Below, one piece after another: positions 25,660-33,789 of a stretch of 36,823 bases of DNA. The stretch is from assembly GCF_024305175.1 (NCBI RefSeq), contig NZ_JAMWYY010000029.1, positions 1 through 36,823 on the forward strand, given 5' to 3'. The notes below the pieces were generated by a model. The model saw nothing but the letters and a program-made list of their open reading frames with translations. It had not been told where the DNA came from and made no database searches. Position 1 is the first letter of the stretch. Every line of letters begins with the position of its first letter. Source of the stretch: Flavobacterium sp. (GTDB lineage Bacteria; Bacteroidota; Bacteroidia; Flavobacteriales; Flavobacteriaceae). A program made the translations under genes and the position numbers.

Positions 25660-27339
25660 TTAGTTTTTAATGTTTATTGAAATGGGCAGGTTATAGCTTA
25701 CCCGCACCGGTTCGTCTTTAACTTCGCCGGGTATCCATTTTCCGCTAGTCTCGTTAATTATAGAAATAATGTTTGTACTCAGTTCTTCATTTGGTGAGCG
25801 CAGTATCTTTACATCTGATACACTTCCGTTAACCTCTACAACAAAACTTACATAAACGCGATGGGTACCGTCAGGCAGTTTTGGCAGTACCAGGTTTTTA
25901 TTTACAAACTCATAAAATCCTGCCATTCCGTTTTCTTTGAATTTGGGTTGTATGGTAACTTCATTTCCCTTATATATAAGGTTGTCTTCATTCCCCATTT
26001 TAGAAGTGATATCACCGTTTATGCTTGTTGGGTTTACACCCGGTTTCTCTTTTATATAATCAACCTTCGTGGCTTCATTTCCGTTTTCATCTACATAGGT
26101 AACAGTAAGCTTACGGTATTTTGCATCTGGATCCCAGTCTGCAATACCCTGATGGTCCTGTTTAAGCTGCTCCATCTCATTATCGCTCACCATACTGTTT
26201 TCAATCTTTCTAATCCTTTCCGGTGCTATGCCTTTAATTTCATTAATAAAAACTTCAGATGGTTGCTGCTTTGCTGTAGCATCTTTCTTTACTACATCTT
26301 TAATAGTAACAGGCCTGTTATTATCATCGGTGTACTTTACAGTAACAATGCCAAACTCTTTATAGCTGCCATTGTATTTACCCGGATTCGCCTTTTTAAT
26401 AGAGTCGTGCTGCTGTTGTGTAATGCTGTTCACTTCAATGCTCCTTACCTGTTTAGAAGGTATATCGGCAAGCTTTTGCTGCGCAATAACTTCTTCAGTA
26501 CACATAAACCCAAGCATGAGCGCTATTACAGGTGCAATGCCTATTTTAAGCATGGCAGCCTTTGTTTTGTTGGTAGATTTTGTCATCATAAGTAATCGTT
26601 TTTTAGTTATAGAAAAGTTGAGGTTGCTTGCCAGTGCAAGCGTAGCGCCGGATGCTTTTTGCACCAGCAGGTTTTGGTAATAAGCAGCGTTGCTGGTAGT
26701 ATGTACTACCTGCTCATCTGCAAGGAATTCATGATTTAGTCGGATGGATCGGCCGTACAGGTAGAATAATGGGTTGAACCAAAATATGGTTTTAAGCAGT
26801 TCGATGAATAATATATCAAGTGTGTGGCGTTGCCTTACGTGGGTAAGCTCGTGCGTGTAAAGCTCTTCTTCAATAAGTCCGTTTTCATATTCTTCACGGC
26901 TCACAAAAATGTAATTTAAAAATGTATGTGGCAGCACCCTTTCATCAAGCAGTACCAGTTTTGCGGCACCAAACGGTATTTTAGTATTTAGCCTTATTTT
27001 TTTCAGGAAGCTGTTTATATTAAAAGCAAACCTGATAAACAATGCAAGTGTTACCGACAGATAAGCAATTGTAATGAGCAAAGGGAGCATGCTTTCCTTT
27101 GGTTGCACCTGTGGGGCCGCTGTAGCGGCCGTAGTTCCTGTATCCTGAAAGCTGACAGGAATAACTTCTGCTTCTATATAAACGGGAATGGTTATAAATG
27201 GTAGTAACGCCGAAAAGGCAAGCGCAAACAACAGGTAAAAGCGGTTAAACCTGTGCATTTTTTCACGCTCAAGCGCCAGGTGGTACAGTACAAGCAATAC
27301 CAGCAGGCTTATGGCCGATTTAATTATGTAAGCTGTCAT
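25660..27339 (-). CDS. M56 (BlaR1/MecR1-like) membrane metallopeptidase with TonB-like C-terminus
   Basis: The N-terminal 300 residues are the M56 domain: helices near 5-20, 32-52, 85-105 and about 270-290, with zinc site HELTH (His163, Glu164, His167) and downstream ligand region NHEFLADEQ (Glu204). The C-terminus (about 470-559) resembles a TonB C-terminal domain (PKFKENGMAGFYEFVNKNLVLP, then VYVSFVVEVNGSVSDVKILRSP). Between them are two linker repeats beginning IKGIAPERIRKIE and VRSIEVNSI. This M56-TonB fusion is a known Bacteroidota type. It lacks the penicillin-binding sensor domain of true BlaR1, so a beta-lactam response is not implied. The start overlaps blaI by four bases; it likely cleaves that repressor when triggered. 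Confidence 0.9.
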   Translation of the reverse strand: MTAYIIKSAISLLVLLVLYHLALEREKMHRFNRFYLLFALAFSALLPFITIPVYIEAEVIPVSFQDTGTTAATAAPQVQPKESMLPLLITIAYLSVTLALFIRFAFNINSFLKKIRLNTKIPFGAAKLVLLDERVLPHTFLNYIFVSREEYENGLIEEELYTHELTHVRQRHTLDILFIELLKTIFWFNPLFYLYGRSIRLNHEFLADEQVVHTTSNAAYYQNLLVQKASGATLALASNLNFSITKKRLLMMTKSTNKTKAAMLKIGIAPVIALMLGFMCTEEVIAQQKLADIPSKQVRSIEVNSITQQQHDSIKKANPGKYNGSYKEFGIVTVKYTDDNNRPVTIKDVVKKDATAKQQPSEVFINEIKGIAPERIRKIENSMVSDNEMEQLKQDHQGIADWDPDAKYRKLTVTYVDENGNEATKVDYIKEKPGVNPTSINGDITSKMGNEDNLIYKGNEVTIQPKFKENGMAGFYEFVNKNLVLPKLPDGTHRVYVSFVVEVNGSVSDVKILRSPNEELSTNIISIINETSGKWIPGEVKDEPVRVSYNLPISINIKN

Positions 27340-27707
27340 TGTTTTTTCTTTTCCAGTTCTCTGTCTATCACGCTGCGGAGTTCTTCAAGTTCCTGTGCCG
27401 AAAGGTTGGTTTCTTTGGTAAAGAAAGAAGCAAACTGTGCGGCAGAGTTATTAAAGAAGCTTTTAATCATTCCGTTTACCTGCTTGCTGAAGTAATCGGA
27501 TTTTTTTACCAACGGGTAATATTCACGGCTTTTGCCATACTCGGTATATCCCACAAAACCTTTTTCGGTCATGCGTTTCAGCAGTGTTGCCACGGTTGTT
27601 GTGGCGGGCTTGGGTTCAGGAAACATATCCAGCAGGTCTTTCATAAATGCTTTTTCCTGTTTCCACAGGTAGTGCATCAATTGCTCTTCGGTTTTGGTTA
27701 ACTGCAT
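27336..27707 (-). CDS. BlaI/MecI/CopY-family transcriptional repressor
   Basis: The 123-residue protein opens with MQLTKTEEQLMHYLWKQEKAFMKDLLDMFP and continues with PATTTVATLLKRMTEKGFV, the winged-helix DNA-binding domain of BlaI repressors (residues 1-75); the rest is the dimerisation part. The gene is translationally coupled to the M56 protease. Two operator-like boxes upstream suggest that it represses its own operon. In the known systems the membrane protease triggers cleavage of the repressor. Here the stimulus is unknown, because the partner has no penicillin-binding domain. Confidence 0.93.
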   Translation of the reverse strand: MQLTKTEEQLMHYLWKQEKAFMKDLLDMFPEPKPATTTVATLLKRMTEKGFVGYTEYGKSREYYPLVKKSDYFSKQVNGMIKSFFNNSAAQFASFFTKETNLSAQELEELRSVIDRELEKKKQ

Positions 27708-27709
27708 CT

Positions 27710-27723
27710 TCTACAACTTTAGA
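27710..27723 (-). promoter_or_regulatory. Second, imperfect BlaI operator near the start codon
   Basis: TCTACAACTTTAGA matches the perfect box at 27730 except in the second half-site. It lies two bases from the blaI start codon and exactly 20 bp from the first box, two helical turns, so the two dimers would bind the same DNA face. Confidence 0.6.
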
Positions 27724-27729
27724 GTTATC

Positions 27730-27743
27730 TCTACAAATGTAGA
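27730..27743 (-). promoter_or_regulatory. Perfect BlaI/MecI-type operator overlapping the -7 box
   Basis: TCTACAAATGTAGA is a perfect dyad (TCTACA with TGTAGA, two central bases) and contains the TACAnnTGTA core of BlaI/MecI operators. The promoter -7 box on the minus strand lies inside it, so bound repressor would block transcription initiation directly. Confidence 0.8.
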
Positions 27744-27763
27744 ATAAAAACCTTATAAAACAA
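27734..27763 (-). promoter_or_regulatory. Promoter of blaI-M56
   Basis: On the minus strand TTG (27761-27763), a 19-base spacer and TACATTTG (27734-27741) match the Bacteroidota consensus. The predicted transcription start near 27727 lies between the two operator boxes and leaves a leader of about 20 bases. Confidence 0.8.
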
Positions 27764-27815
27764 GTTTTCAGAAAGATAAATTCTTTTTAAAAAGCTGGTT
27801 ATAAGCGATGAGGTG

Positions 27816-28523
27816 CTATTTAAGCCACGAAATATCAGTGCCGGCAGCTATTTCTTCGGCCGGCTTTTCCTGCCTGAAAAGCCTTGCAGGCAGTTCCCCC
27901 TTCAGGGTAATGGTACTGCCGTTTACGTCAAGCCAACTGCCTTCTCTGAGTCCGAGTACAGGCTGGGTGTTGAACTGGTGAAACTCATTTATCCTTGTTT
28001 CGCGCGTTTCGCCCATGTGGGTAGAGCCGGGAACAGGATCTAAATAATGCGGGTTAATATTAAAAGGTACTACACCTAATGTAAGGAAGCTGGGCGGATA
28101 GATGATGGGCATATCATTAGTTGTTTGCATGGTTAGTCCGCAAATGTTACTGCCTGCACTGGTGCCAAGATAAGGAGTCCCCGCTTTTACAGCTTTTTCT
28201 ATTGCTGCCATAGCGCCTGTTTTATACAGTTGCGAAACCAGAAGAAAGGTATTGCCGCCTCCGGTAAAAATCGCTTCAGCATCTTTAATTGCTGCTGCGG
28301 TATCTTCATACTCATGCAACCCTGTAACGCTTATGCCGATAGCTGCAAAGGTTTCGGCTGCTTTTTTGGTATAATCCTCATGGCATATGCCGCCCGGGCG
28401 TGCATAAGGCACAAACAGCAACGATTTGCAGTTGCCGAAATGTTCGCGTAATGTTGGGAGTAAATAATCGAGGTAGCTGCCACCGTGCAAAGTAGAAGTG
28501 CTTGCAATAATAATTTTTTTCAT
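27816..28523 (-). CDS. pepE: Dipeptidase E (alpha-aspartyl dipeptidase), peptidase family S51
   Basis: The 235-residue product matches PepE, a cytoplasmic serine peptidase cleaving dipeptides with N-terminal Asp. Recognisable blocks are LFVPYARPGG (36-45), IFTGGGNTF (85-93), the nucleophile region GTSAGSN with Ser122, Asp137 in TTNDMP, and His159 in NPHYLD. These correspond to the Ser120/Asp135/His157 triad of the Salmonella enzyme. The length is standard. It is a stand-alone minus-strand gene; 105 bases separate its start from the divergent gene at 28629, with no consensus promoter visible on either strand. Confidence 0.92.
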   Translation of the reverse strand: MKKIIIASTSTLHGGSYLDYLLPTLREHFGNCKSLLFVPYARPGGICHEDYTKKAAETFAAIGISVTGLHEYEDTAAAIKDAEAIFTGGGNTFLLVSQLYKTGAMAAIEKAVKAGTPYLGTSAGSNICGLTMQTTNDMPIIYPPSFLTLGVVPFNINPHYLDPVPGSTHMGETRETRINEFHQFNTQPVLGLREGSWLDVNGSTITLKGELPARLFRQEKPAEEIAAGTDISWLK

Positions 28524-28628
28524 CCGTTAATTATTCTTGTAAGAAAAGGTAAAGTTACGCCATTTAATGCAGCTTCGCCTGCTGTAAAGCGCCCTTTTTG
28601 AACCATTACCTTATAAAAACCAACCCCT

Positions 28629-29351
28629 TTGAAAGAAGCCATCCTGATTATTGCTTTCTTATGCTGCCACCATGCGGCCTTTTCACAACAGAAACTGCTT
28701 AAAGGCAGGGTTACTTCGGCATTTGAGGATGTGGCAGGTATATACATAATTAACCGCAATACCGAAGCTGATACCGCTACAGATAATCAGGGATATTTTG
28801 CCCTGCCTGCAAATGCCGGCGATACTCTTATTTTTGCTTCAGAACGTTTTGAAAAGTTTCGGTGTGTGGTAACCCAAGAAGATATTTTGCATTCTTTAAG
28901 GGTAATGCTCAAGCCAAAAGTGCAGGAGCTTAAGGAACTGGTTATTAATGATTACAGCCATATCAACGAGGAGTCTTTAGGACTGGTGCCTGAAGGGCAG
29001 AAGCAATACACACCTGCCGAACGCAGGCTGGCTACTGCTTCATATTCTAAAATGAACCCAATGGGTCTGGATCCGGTAATTAATCTGATATCCGGCCGTA
29101 CAGCCATGCTTAAAAAAGCTTTTGAAACTGAGAAGAAAGAAACACTTATACAAAATATTGAGGCACTTTACACAAATGAGGAAATTATTGCTAAATTTAA
29201 TATACCGCCCGATTATGTAAAGGGGTTCCTGTTTTATGCCGCAGATAATAAGTATCTTGCCCAGGCGCTGAAAGCCGGCAATAAGGAAAGGATTGCCTTT
29301 TTACTTGCGGGGCTTGCCGAAAACTATTTAAAATTACTGAATGATGAATAA
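28629..29351 (+). CDS. Exported carboxypeptidase-regulatory-like protein, first of a tandem pair
   Basis: The 240-residue product has a signal peptide ending near AAFSQQ and then a carboxypeptidase-regulatory-like beta-sandwich (about 23-90, LKGRVTSAFEDVAGIYIIN... with NQGYFALPANAGDTL). The second half is helical and carries the phrase ESLGLVPEGQKQYTPAERR (residues 119-137) shared with the next gene. The start is a TTG at 28629: a stop codon lies just upstream in frame at 28614 and no ATG precedes the signal peptide. It overlaps the paralogue by 11 bases. Family members occur across Flavobacteriaceae; the helical part has no assigned function. Confidence 0.8.
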   Translation: MKEAILIIAFLCCHHAAFSQQKLLKGRVTSAFEDVAGIYIINRNTEADTATDNQGYFALPANAGDTLIFASERFEKFRCVVTQEDILHSLRVMLKPKVQELKELVINDYSHINEESLGLVPEGQKQYTPAERRLATASYSKMNPMGLDPVINLISGRTAMLKKAFETEKKETLIQNIEALYTNEEIIAKFNIPPDYVKGFLFYAADNKYLAQALKAGNKERIAFLLAGLAENYLKLLNDE

Positions 29352-30054
29352 TAAGCTGCTGCTGTTGCTGTTAAGTTTCTTTACTACTCTTGCCTATGCT
29401 CAGGAAAGACAGATGTTTTCAGGCAAAGTGCTCCTTGATAATGTTGGCCTTAATGATGTGTATATTATAAATGCTTCGGCACAGGCCGAAACCAAAACCA
29501 ACACATCAGGCTCTTTTACTATAGTGGCACAGCCGGGAGATAAGCTCGTAGTCTATAGCTCAAAAATTATTAAACGGGAATTTGTTTTAAATGAGGACTC
29601 GTTTAAAAAGCAGCCTTTTATTATTACCGTAAACGCGCAGGCCTATGAGCTTGATGAGGTTGTAATGGATAAAGACAGGAGTATAGATGCAGAGTCTTTG
29701 GGGATAGTGCCAAAAGGGCAAAAGCAGTACACACCCGCCGAGCGCAGGGTATTTACCGCTACAAGCGGACTTTTAGACCCTATTATAAATGCTATTAGCG
29801 GAAGGACTAAAAGGCTTAAAAATGAGGTTGAGGTTGAGAAAAAAGTAACGCTTCTGGATGATGTAAAATATGTTATTAAGGAAGATGAGATAATAAATGA
29901 CCTTAAAATACCGGCAGAGTATGTAGAAGGCTTTTTATATTATGCCATAGAAAACCCGAAATTTAAAGAAGCTTTTCAGGATAAGAATTATAAGCTGGCA
30001 CGATTTGTACTTAACGGGCTGGCGCCTGAATACCTGAAACTTATAGCGGAATAG
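29341..30054 (+). CDS. Exported carboxypeptidase-regulatory-like protein, second of a tandem pair
   Basis: This 237-residue paralogue of the upstream protein has a signal peptide (cleavage near LAYAQE), a regulatory-like beta-sandwich (about 22-90) and a helical C-terminal half. It keeps ESLGIVPKGQKQYTPAERR, the DPIINAISGRT segment and PAEYVEGFLYYAIENPKF, each aligning with the first copy (DPVINLISGRT, PPDYVKGFLFYAADNKYL). Sequence divergence outside these blocks is considerable, so the duplication is old. Translation is coupled to the first gene by the 11-base overlap. It ends two bases before the convergent dnaG stop. Confidence 0.8.
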   Translation: MMNNKLLLLLLSFFTTLAYAQERQMFSGKVLLDNVGLNDVYIINASAQAETKTNTSGSFTIVAQPGDKLVVYSSKIIKREFVLNEDSFKKQPFIITVNAQAYELDEVVMDKDRSIDAESLGIVPKGQKQYTPAERRVFTATSGLLDPIINAISGRTKRLKNEVEVEKKVTLLDDVKYVIKEDEIINDLKIPAEYVEGFLYYAIENPKFKEAFQDKNYKLARFVLNGLAPEYLKLIAE

Positions 30055-30056
30055 TA

Positions 30057-32036
30057 TTAATAAAAGCTGCTCCTTATCCTGCTTAATTTTCGTGACAGGT
30101 AATTAATCAGCATGTTATAATCTTTTACGGCAGTAAGTATCTCCATGTTATCTGCATCGGGGCTAACCTGCATCTTTAAATCCTGAATTAGCCTGCCCAG
30201 TAATAACCAGCGCAGGTCGGCAATATGCTCTCCTGTATAATTGGCTACCGACATCAGCTTGTCTTTTACCGGAATCTGCTTTTTTTCTTCCCATTCGTGC
30301 AGGTGGTATTTTTCATCCTGCATGTAAATATCTGCGGCTACCGACTGTAACTCCGGCGGCAGGGTATTAATAAAAGATTCTACCGAAAGGTCATGATTCT
30401 CTAAATAATAATTAATGATATAAGCATAAAGCTGTTTAAAGGCAGGGTTGGTAAACTCAATTTCATCTTCCTGAAGGTTAAGGTATACTCTTTCATAAAC
30501 CCTGCAGGTTTTACGTTCGGTTTCTTCATATTCTTTCCCAAACTCATCATACTTTATGTAGATGTCCTCAAACTCCTGCTCTGTATTGCCATATAACAGC
30601 AGTATTTCGATGATCTTCCGCTCCAGCAGGTCCATTACATCCACCTTCTCCCTGGGCTGCTCAGGCGTATCTACAGGCTGCATGGCTTTGGCCTTTTGCT
30701 CTTCTTTCAGGCGTTTACCTGCATCGGCTATATCTTTTTGCACAAGTTGTGCCAGTGTGCTTACCAGCACCTGTTCGGATATATCCATAATATGGGCTGT
30801 TTCCTGAATATACACCTGCCTTTGGATGAGGTCGGGTATTTTGGCAATGCTAGTAACCATATCTCGGATAAGCCCCGCTTTTTTTACAGGGTCGTTCTTG
30901 GCTTCATCTACAAGCAGAGAAGCCTTAAACTGTATAAAATCTTTTGCGTTGTTTTTAAGGTAAGCTTCAAGTTCTTCATGGGTGCTTTTCTTTGCAAAGC
31001 TGTCAGGGTCTTCGCCTTCAGGAAAAGTACATACCTTAACGTTCATGCCTTCCTCCAGTATAAGGTCAATACCGCGTATGGATGCCCTTAATCCTGCCGC
31101 ATCGCCGTCAAAAAGTACTGTAATGTTTTTTGTTAGCCTGTTAATAAGCCTTATCTGGTCGGGTGTTAAAGCCGTTCCCGATGAGGCCACAACGTTTTCT
31201 ATACCTGCCTGGTGCATTTGTATAACATCGGTATAGCCTTCTACCAGGTAGCAGTTGTCCTGTTTGGCAATAGCCTGCTTAGCATGATATATGCCATACA
31301 GTACTTTGCTTTTATGGTAAATATCGCTTTCGGGGCTGTTAAGGTATTTTGCCGCTTTTTTATCATTACCCAGTATACGCCCGCCAAAGCCCAGCACGCG
31401 GCCCGACATACTTTGTATTGGGAACATTACCCTGCCCCTGAACCTGTCTACATGGCGGCCGTCTTCACGCGGAATGGTTAAGCCTGTTTTTTCGAGGTAC
31501 TCCAGCTTATAGCCTTTGCCAAGTGCTTCTTTGGTAAAGGCATCCCAAACCTCCGGCGAATAGCCAAGCCCAAACTTTTTTATGGTATCTCCGGTAAAAC
31601 CGCGTTCTTTAAAGTAGCTGTAGCCAATGCTCTGCCCCTCATCTGTAGTAAGCATGGTGTTATGGAAATACTTTTGTGCAAATTCAGAAACCAGGTACAT
31701 GCTTTCCTTCTCGTTAGCCTGCTCTTTTTCGGCGTCAGACTGTTCGGTTTCTTCAATTTCAATATTGTATTTTTTGGCAAGATAGCGTATGGCTTCAGGG
31801 TAAGAGAAATGCTCATGCTCCATAAGAAAGGCCACGGCGTTCCCACCTTTTCCACTACTAAAATCCTTCCATATCTGCTTTACGGGCGATACCATGAACG
31901 AGGGCGACTTTTCATGCGTAAAGGGGCTTAACCCTTTAAGGTTGGTGCCCGAGCGTTTTAACTGTACAAAATCGCCTATAACCTCTTCCACCCGGGCAGT
32001 TTCAAATACGGCATCTATGGTGTTTTTGGTTATCAA
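30057..32036 (-). CDS. dnaG: DNA primase without zinc ligands
   Basis: The 659-residue primase makes RNA primers for replication. The N-terminal zinc-ribbon region keeps its shape (SPFTHEKSPSF, then WKDFSSGKGGN). All four usual ligands are replaced: Ser37 for Cys, Thr40 for His, Asp58 for Cys and Ser61 for Cys. The catalytic TOPRIM core is intact, with YLVEGYTDVIQMHQAG, SSGTALTPDQ and VLFDGDAAG (about residues 263-325). The C-terminal part (about 480-659) would bind DnaB helicase. The start is TTG at 32036; the codon two before it is a stop, so no longer ORF is possible. I recall the same zinc-less form in other flavobacterial primases, so it is probably lineage-wide. Confidence 0.92.
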   Translation of the reverse strand: MITKNTIDAVFETARVEEVIGDFVQLKRSGTNLKGLSPFTHEKSPSFMVSPVKQIWKDFSSGKGGNAVAFLMEHEHFSYPEAIRYLAKKYNIEIEETEQSDAEKEQANEKESMYLVSEFAQKYFHNTMLTTDEGQSIGYSYFKERGFTGDTIKKFGLGYSPEVWDAFTKEALGKGYKLEYLEKTGLTIPREDGRHVDRFRGRVMFPIQSMSGRVLGFGGRILGNDKKAAKYLNSPESDIYHKSKVLYGIYHAKQAIAKQDNCYLVEGYTDVIQMHQAGIENVVASSGTALTPDQIRLINRLTKNITVLFDGDAAGLRASIRGIDLILEEGMNVKVCTFPEGEDPDSFAKKSTHEELEAYLKNNAKDFIQFKASLLVDEAKNDPVKKAGLIRDMVTSIAKIPDLIQRQVYIQETAHIMDISEQVLVSTLAQLVQKDIADAGKRLKEEQKAKAMQPVDTPEQPREKVDVMDLLERKIIEILLLYGNTEQEFEDIYIKYDEFGKEYEETERKTCRVYERVYLNLQEDEIEFTNPAFKQLYAYIINYYLENHDLSVESFINTLPPELQSVAADIYMQDEKYHLHEWEEKKQIPVKDKLMSVANYTGEHIADLRWLLLGRLIQDLKMQVSPDADNMEILTAVKDYNMLINYLSRKLSRIRSSFY

Positions 32037-32051
32037 GGCTTAAGCAGTTTA

Positions 32052-32096
32052 ATGGTAAAACAGCAAAAATACAAAGTTTTACCATGTACCGGTAAA
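32052..32096 (-). promoter_or_regulatory. dnaG promoter region inside an inverted repeat
   Basis: ATGGTAAAAC (32052-32061) and GTTTTACCAT (32076-32085) are exact reverse complements. A minus-strand TATTTTTG (-7 type) at 32064-32071 falls in the 14-base spacer between the arms. A further GGTAAA at 32091-32096 pairs with TTTACC at 32078. No TTG is seen at -33. The predicted RNA start near 32058 gives a 21-base leader to the TTG start codon. Confidence 0.45.
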
Positions 32097-32131
32097 GTAT
32101 TATTGCTTAAACGGGGAGAATTGATATTATA

Positions 32132-32560
32132 TCAGTTCTGTCGTTTAGCAGCAGTTGCCACTGGTATGCATGCTGCCTTGCGGCTGTTGTTTACAAATTT
32201 TATAATGCTTTGCAGCATATCCCTATTCGGGTTGTCGTTTTCGTAAGCGCAACCCAGGTGCAGTTGCCCGTTTTCAAGATCTTCAAGGCATTTATTATAT
32301 ATCGCTTCCCGGCTTTGCAGGTGCTTAAGGCTAAGCGCTGTTACAATTTCCATCACGCAACGGTGCAATGATGGGTCGGCTATATAATGGCCTGCCTGCG
32401 CTTCATCATAATTTTGGCTGAAATTAAAATCTACCAGCTCAAATTCTTTATTGCGGAGCTTATCAAGCACCATTCCCGGCACTTTTGCAAAGCACTCTTC
32501 CTTATCATTCGGCAGGTCAAAATCGCCGTTATATACAAATGTTATGGTATAATTATCCAT
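32132..32560 (-). CDS. Unknown conserved-looking cytoplasmic protein
   Basis: The 142-residue product has no signal peptide or membrane helix. It opens MDNYTITFVYNGDFDLP and has mixed strand/helix composition with scattered Cys (about residues 23, 68, 91 and 104). It uses codons like its neighbours and has no overlapping rival, so it is probably real. I do not recognise a family or catalytic motif. A minus-strand TACCTTTG (-7 type) at 32578-32585, about 18 bases before the ATG, could be its promoter, though no -33 partner is at the right distance. It lies between dnaG and the sigma operon. Confidence 0.6.
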   Translation of the reverse strand: MDNYTITFVYNGDFDLPNDKEECFAKVPGMVLDKLRNKEFELVDFNFSQNYDEAQAGHYIADPSLHRCVMEIVTALSLKHLQSREAIYNKCLEDLENGQLHLGCAYENDNPNRDMLQSIIKFVNNSRKAACIPVATAAKRQN

Positions 32561-32666
32561 AGCAACGGGTTTATACTCAAAGGTACTTTTGCTTTGCCAA
32601 ATGCATGTTTAGGTTATCTTAAACTTAGCCTAATTGTTATGTGTTTAATGCTTAGTGGTAATACAT

Positions 32667-32704
32667 AAAAAAAGGCGTTCCCTGAGATCATGAGAACACC
32701 TTTT
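32667..32704 (-). terminator. Terminator of the sigma/anti-sigma/barrel operon
   Basis: On the minus strand AAAAGGTGTTC pairs with GAACGCCTTTT (one mismatch) around a 13-base loop and runs into a T7 tract. It lies about 30 bases after the stop of the barrel gene. Confidence 0.8.
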
Positions 32705-32733
32705 AACAAAAGTACAAAACTAACCCTTAACTC

Positions 32734-33756
32734 TTAATTGAAATCAAATCTTATGCCAAGAGACAAATTATTCTGATCAATTTCATTATTTGCAAATACC
32801 GGTTGTAAATCATATTTGGCATACAGGCTAAACTCGCCATAACCCACGTAGGCACTCACACCATATACAAAGTCGCTTACGTTAAAATCGCCTTTTTCTT
32901 TATGTTTTACTTTATTGCCGTCATCCTTATATTTAAGTATTTGTTTTTCTTTTACATTAAAGCCTGTGTAGCCACCTATACCCAAACGGAAACTTTTGTG
33001 TGACGGGAAATACATTTTATCGCCTGTTACCCTTTTTTTGGTAAAATCAAACTCAAGGTGTGCAGGGATAACAAGGTTTACATACCTAAGGCGTGCCACA
33101 TCAAGTTCTCTGCCGGCATCTACAAGAATGGTTTTGCCATCTACGTTGTCAAACATCATGTTGTTGTCCGGGCGCAGGTTGTTGTATTGTAGCGAAAGGC
33201 CGTATTTTAAATGCAAAAGGTTGTTTGTTTTTAACAGCCTTGTGTTCCAGCTGATACCCCACTCATAAAAATCTGAACGCCACTTGTAGCCATCATTATC
33301 AATTTCGCCGTCAGTAACCAGCCTGTTTACACCAAGTGCAAAAACAAACTGAGAGGTAGTGCGCCTGTAAGCATAATCTTTAACCGCTGCAGTATCTTTT
33401 TTATTGCCGAATTTTATGGTAAACTCTTTTTTATCGTCTTCTATTTTTCCGTCAACTTTATCTTTTACAAGCTGGCTTAGCTTCTCTTCTTCGGCAGCAA
33501 TACGGGTTTCTATATTGTTTGCACGTTTATCGGCAAACTCCTGCTTGCGCTTATTAGCTTCTTCCTGTGTAATTTCGTTGTTGATAAGCATATTGTTTAC
33601 TTTATCAACTTCAACTTTAAGCGAGTCTTTTTCCTGCTTGGTAATGTTCTCAATGTTTTTAGAGATCTCCTCTACCTTTTCATTAAAAGTTTGCGCATTT
33701 AGCTTTGTTGCAAGCAGGCATAGCACTGCCACAACATAAAAAGTAACTGTTTTCAT
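32734..33756 (-). CDS. Outer-membrane beta-barrel protein with periplasmic coiled coil
   Basis: The 340-residue product has a signal peptide (cleavage near LNA-QTF, residue 21) and a Lys/Glu-rich coiled-coil segment (about 23-115, with NEKVEEISKNIENITKQE and RIAAEEEKLSQLV). A C-terminal domain of alternating strands rich in Tyr and Gly (about 130-340) ends LGIRFDFN. This is a typical Bacteroidota 'porin-like beta barrel with helical head'. It is the last gene of an operon with an ECF sigma factor and an anti-sigma-like protein (33 bases after it). It may therefore be the output or the sensor of that envelope-stress-like circuit. No named family is recognised. Confidence 0.75.
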   Translation of the reverse strand: MKTVTFYVVAVLCLLATKLNAQTFNEKVEEISKNIENITKQEKDSLKVEVDKVNNMLINNEITQEEANKRKQEFADKRANNIETRIAAEEEKLSQLVKDKVDGKIEDDKKEFTIKFGNKKDTAAVKDYAYRRTTSQFVFALGVNRLVTDGEIDNDGYKWRSDFYEWGISWNTRLLKTNNLLHLKYGLSLQYNNLRPDNNMMFDNVDGKTILVDAGRELDVARLRYVNLVIPAHLEFDFTKKRVTGDKMYFPSHKSFRLGIGGYTGFNVKEKQILKYKDDGNKVKHKEKGDFNVSDFVYGVSAYVGYGEFSLYAKYDLQPVFANNEIDQNNLSLGIRFDFN

Positions 33757-33789
33757 GTTTTTGATGATTTAAATATGTATTAGTGTTTT

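Noticed and set aside
25861..26595. A 244-codon plus-strand frame inside the M56 gene
   Set aside because: It is antisense to a strongly supported protein and is rich in hydrophobic, non-protein-like composition.
28520..28759. A 79-codon minus-strand frame between pepE and the tandem paralogues
   Set aside because: It overlaps the signal peptide region of the plus-strand gene and has no recognisable feature.
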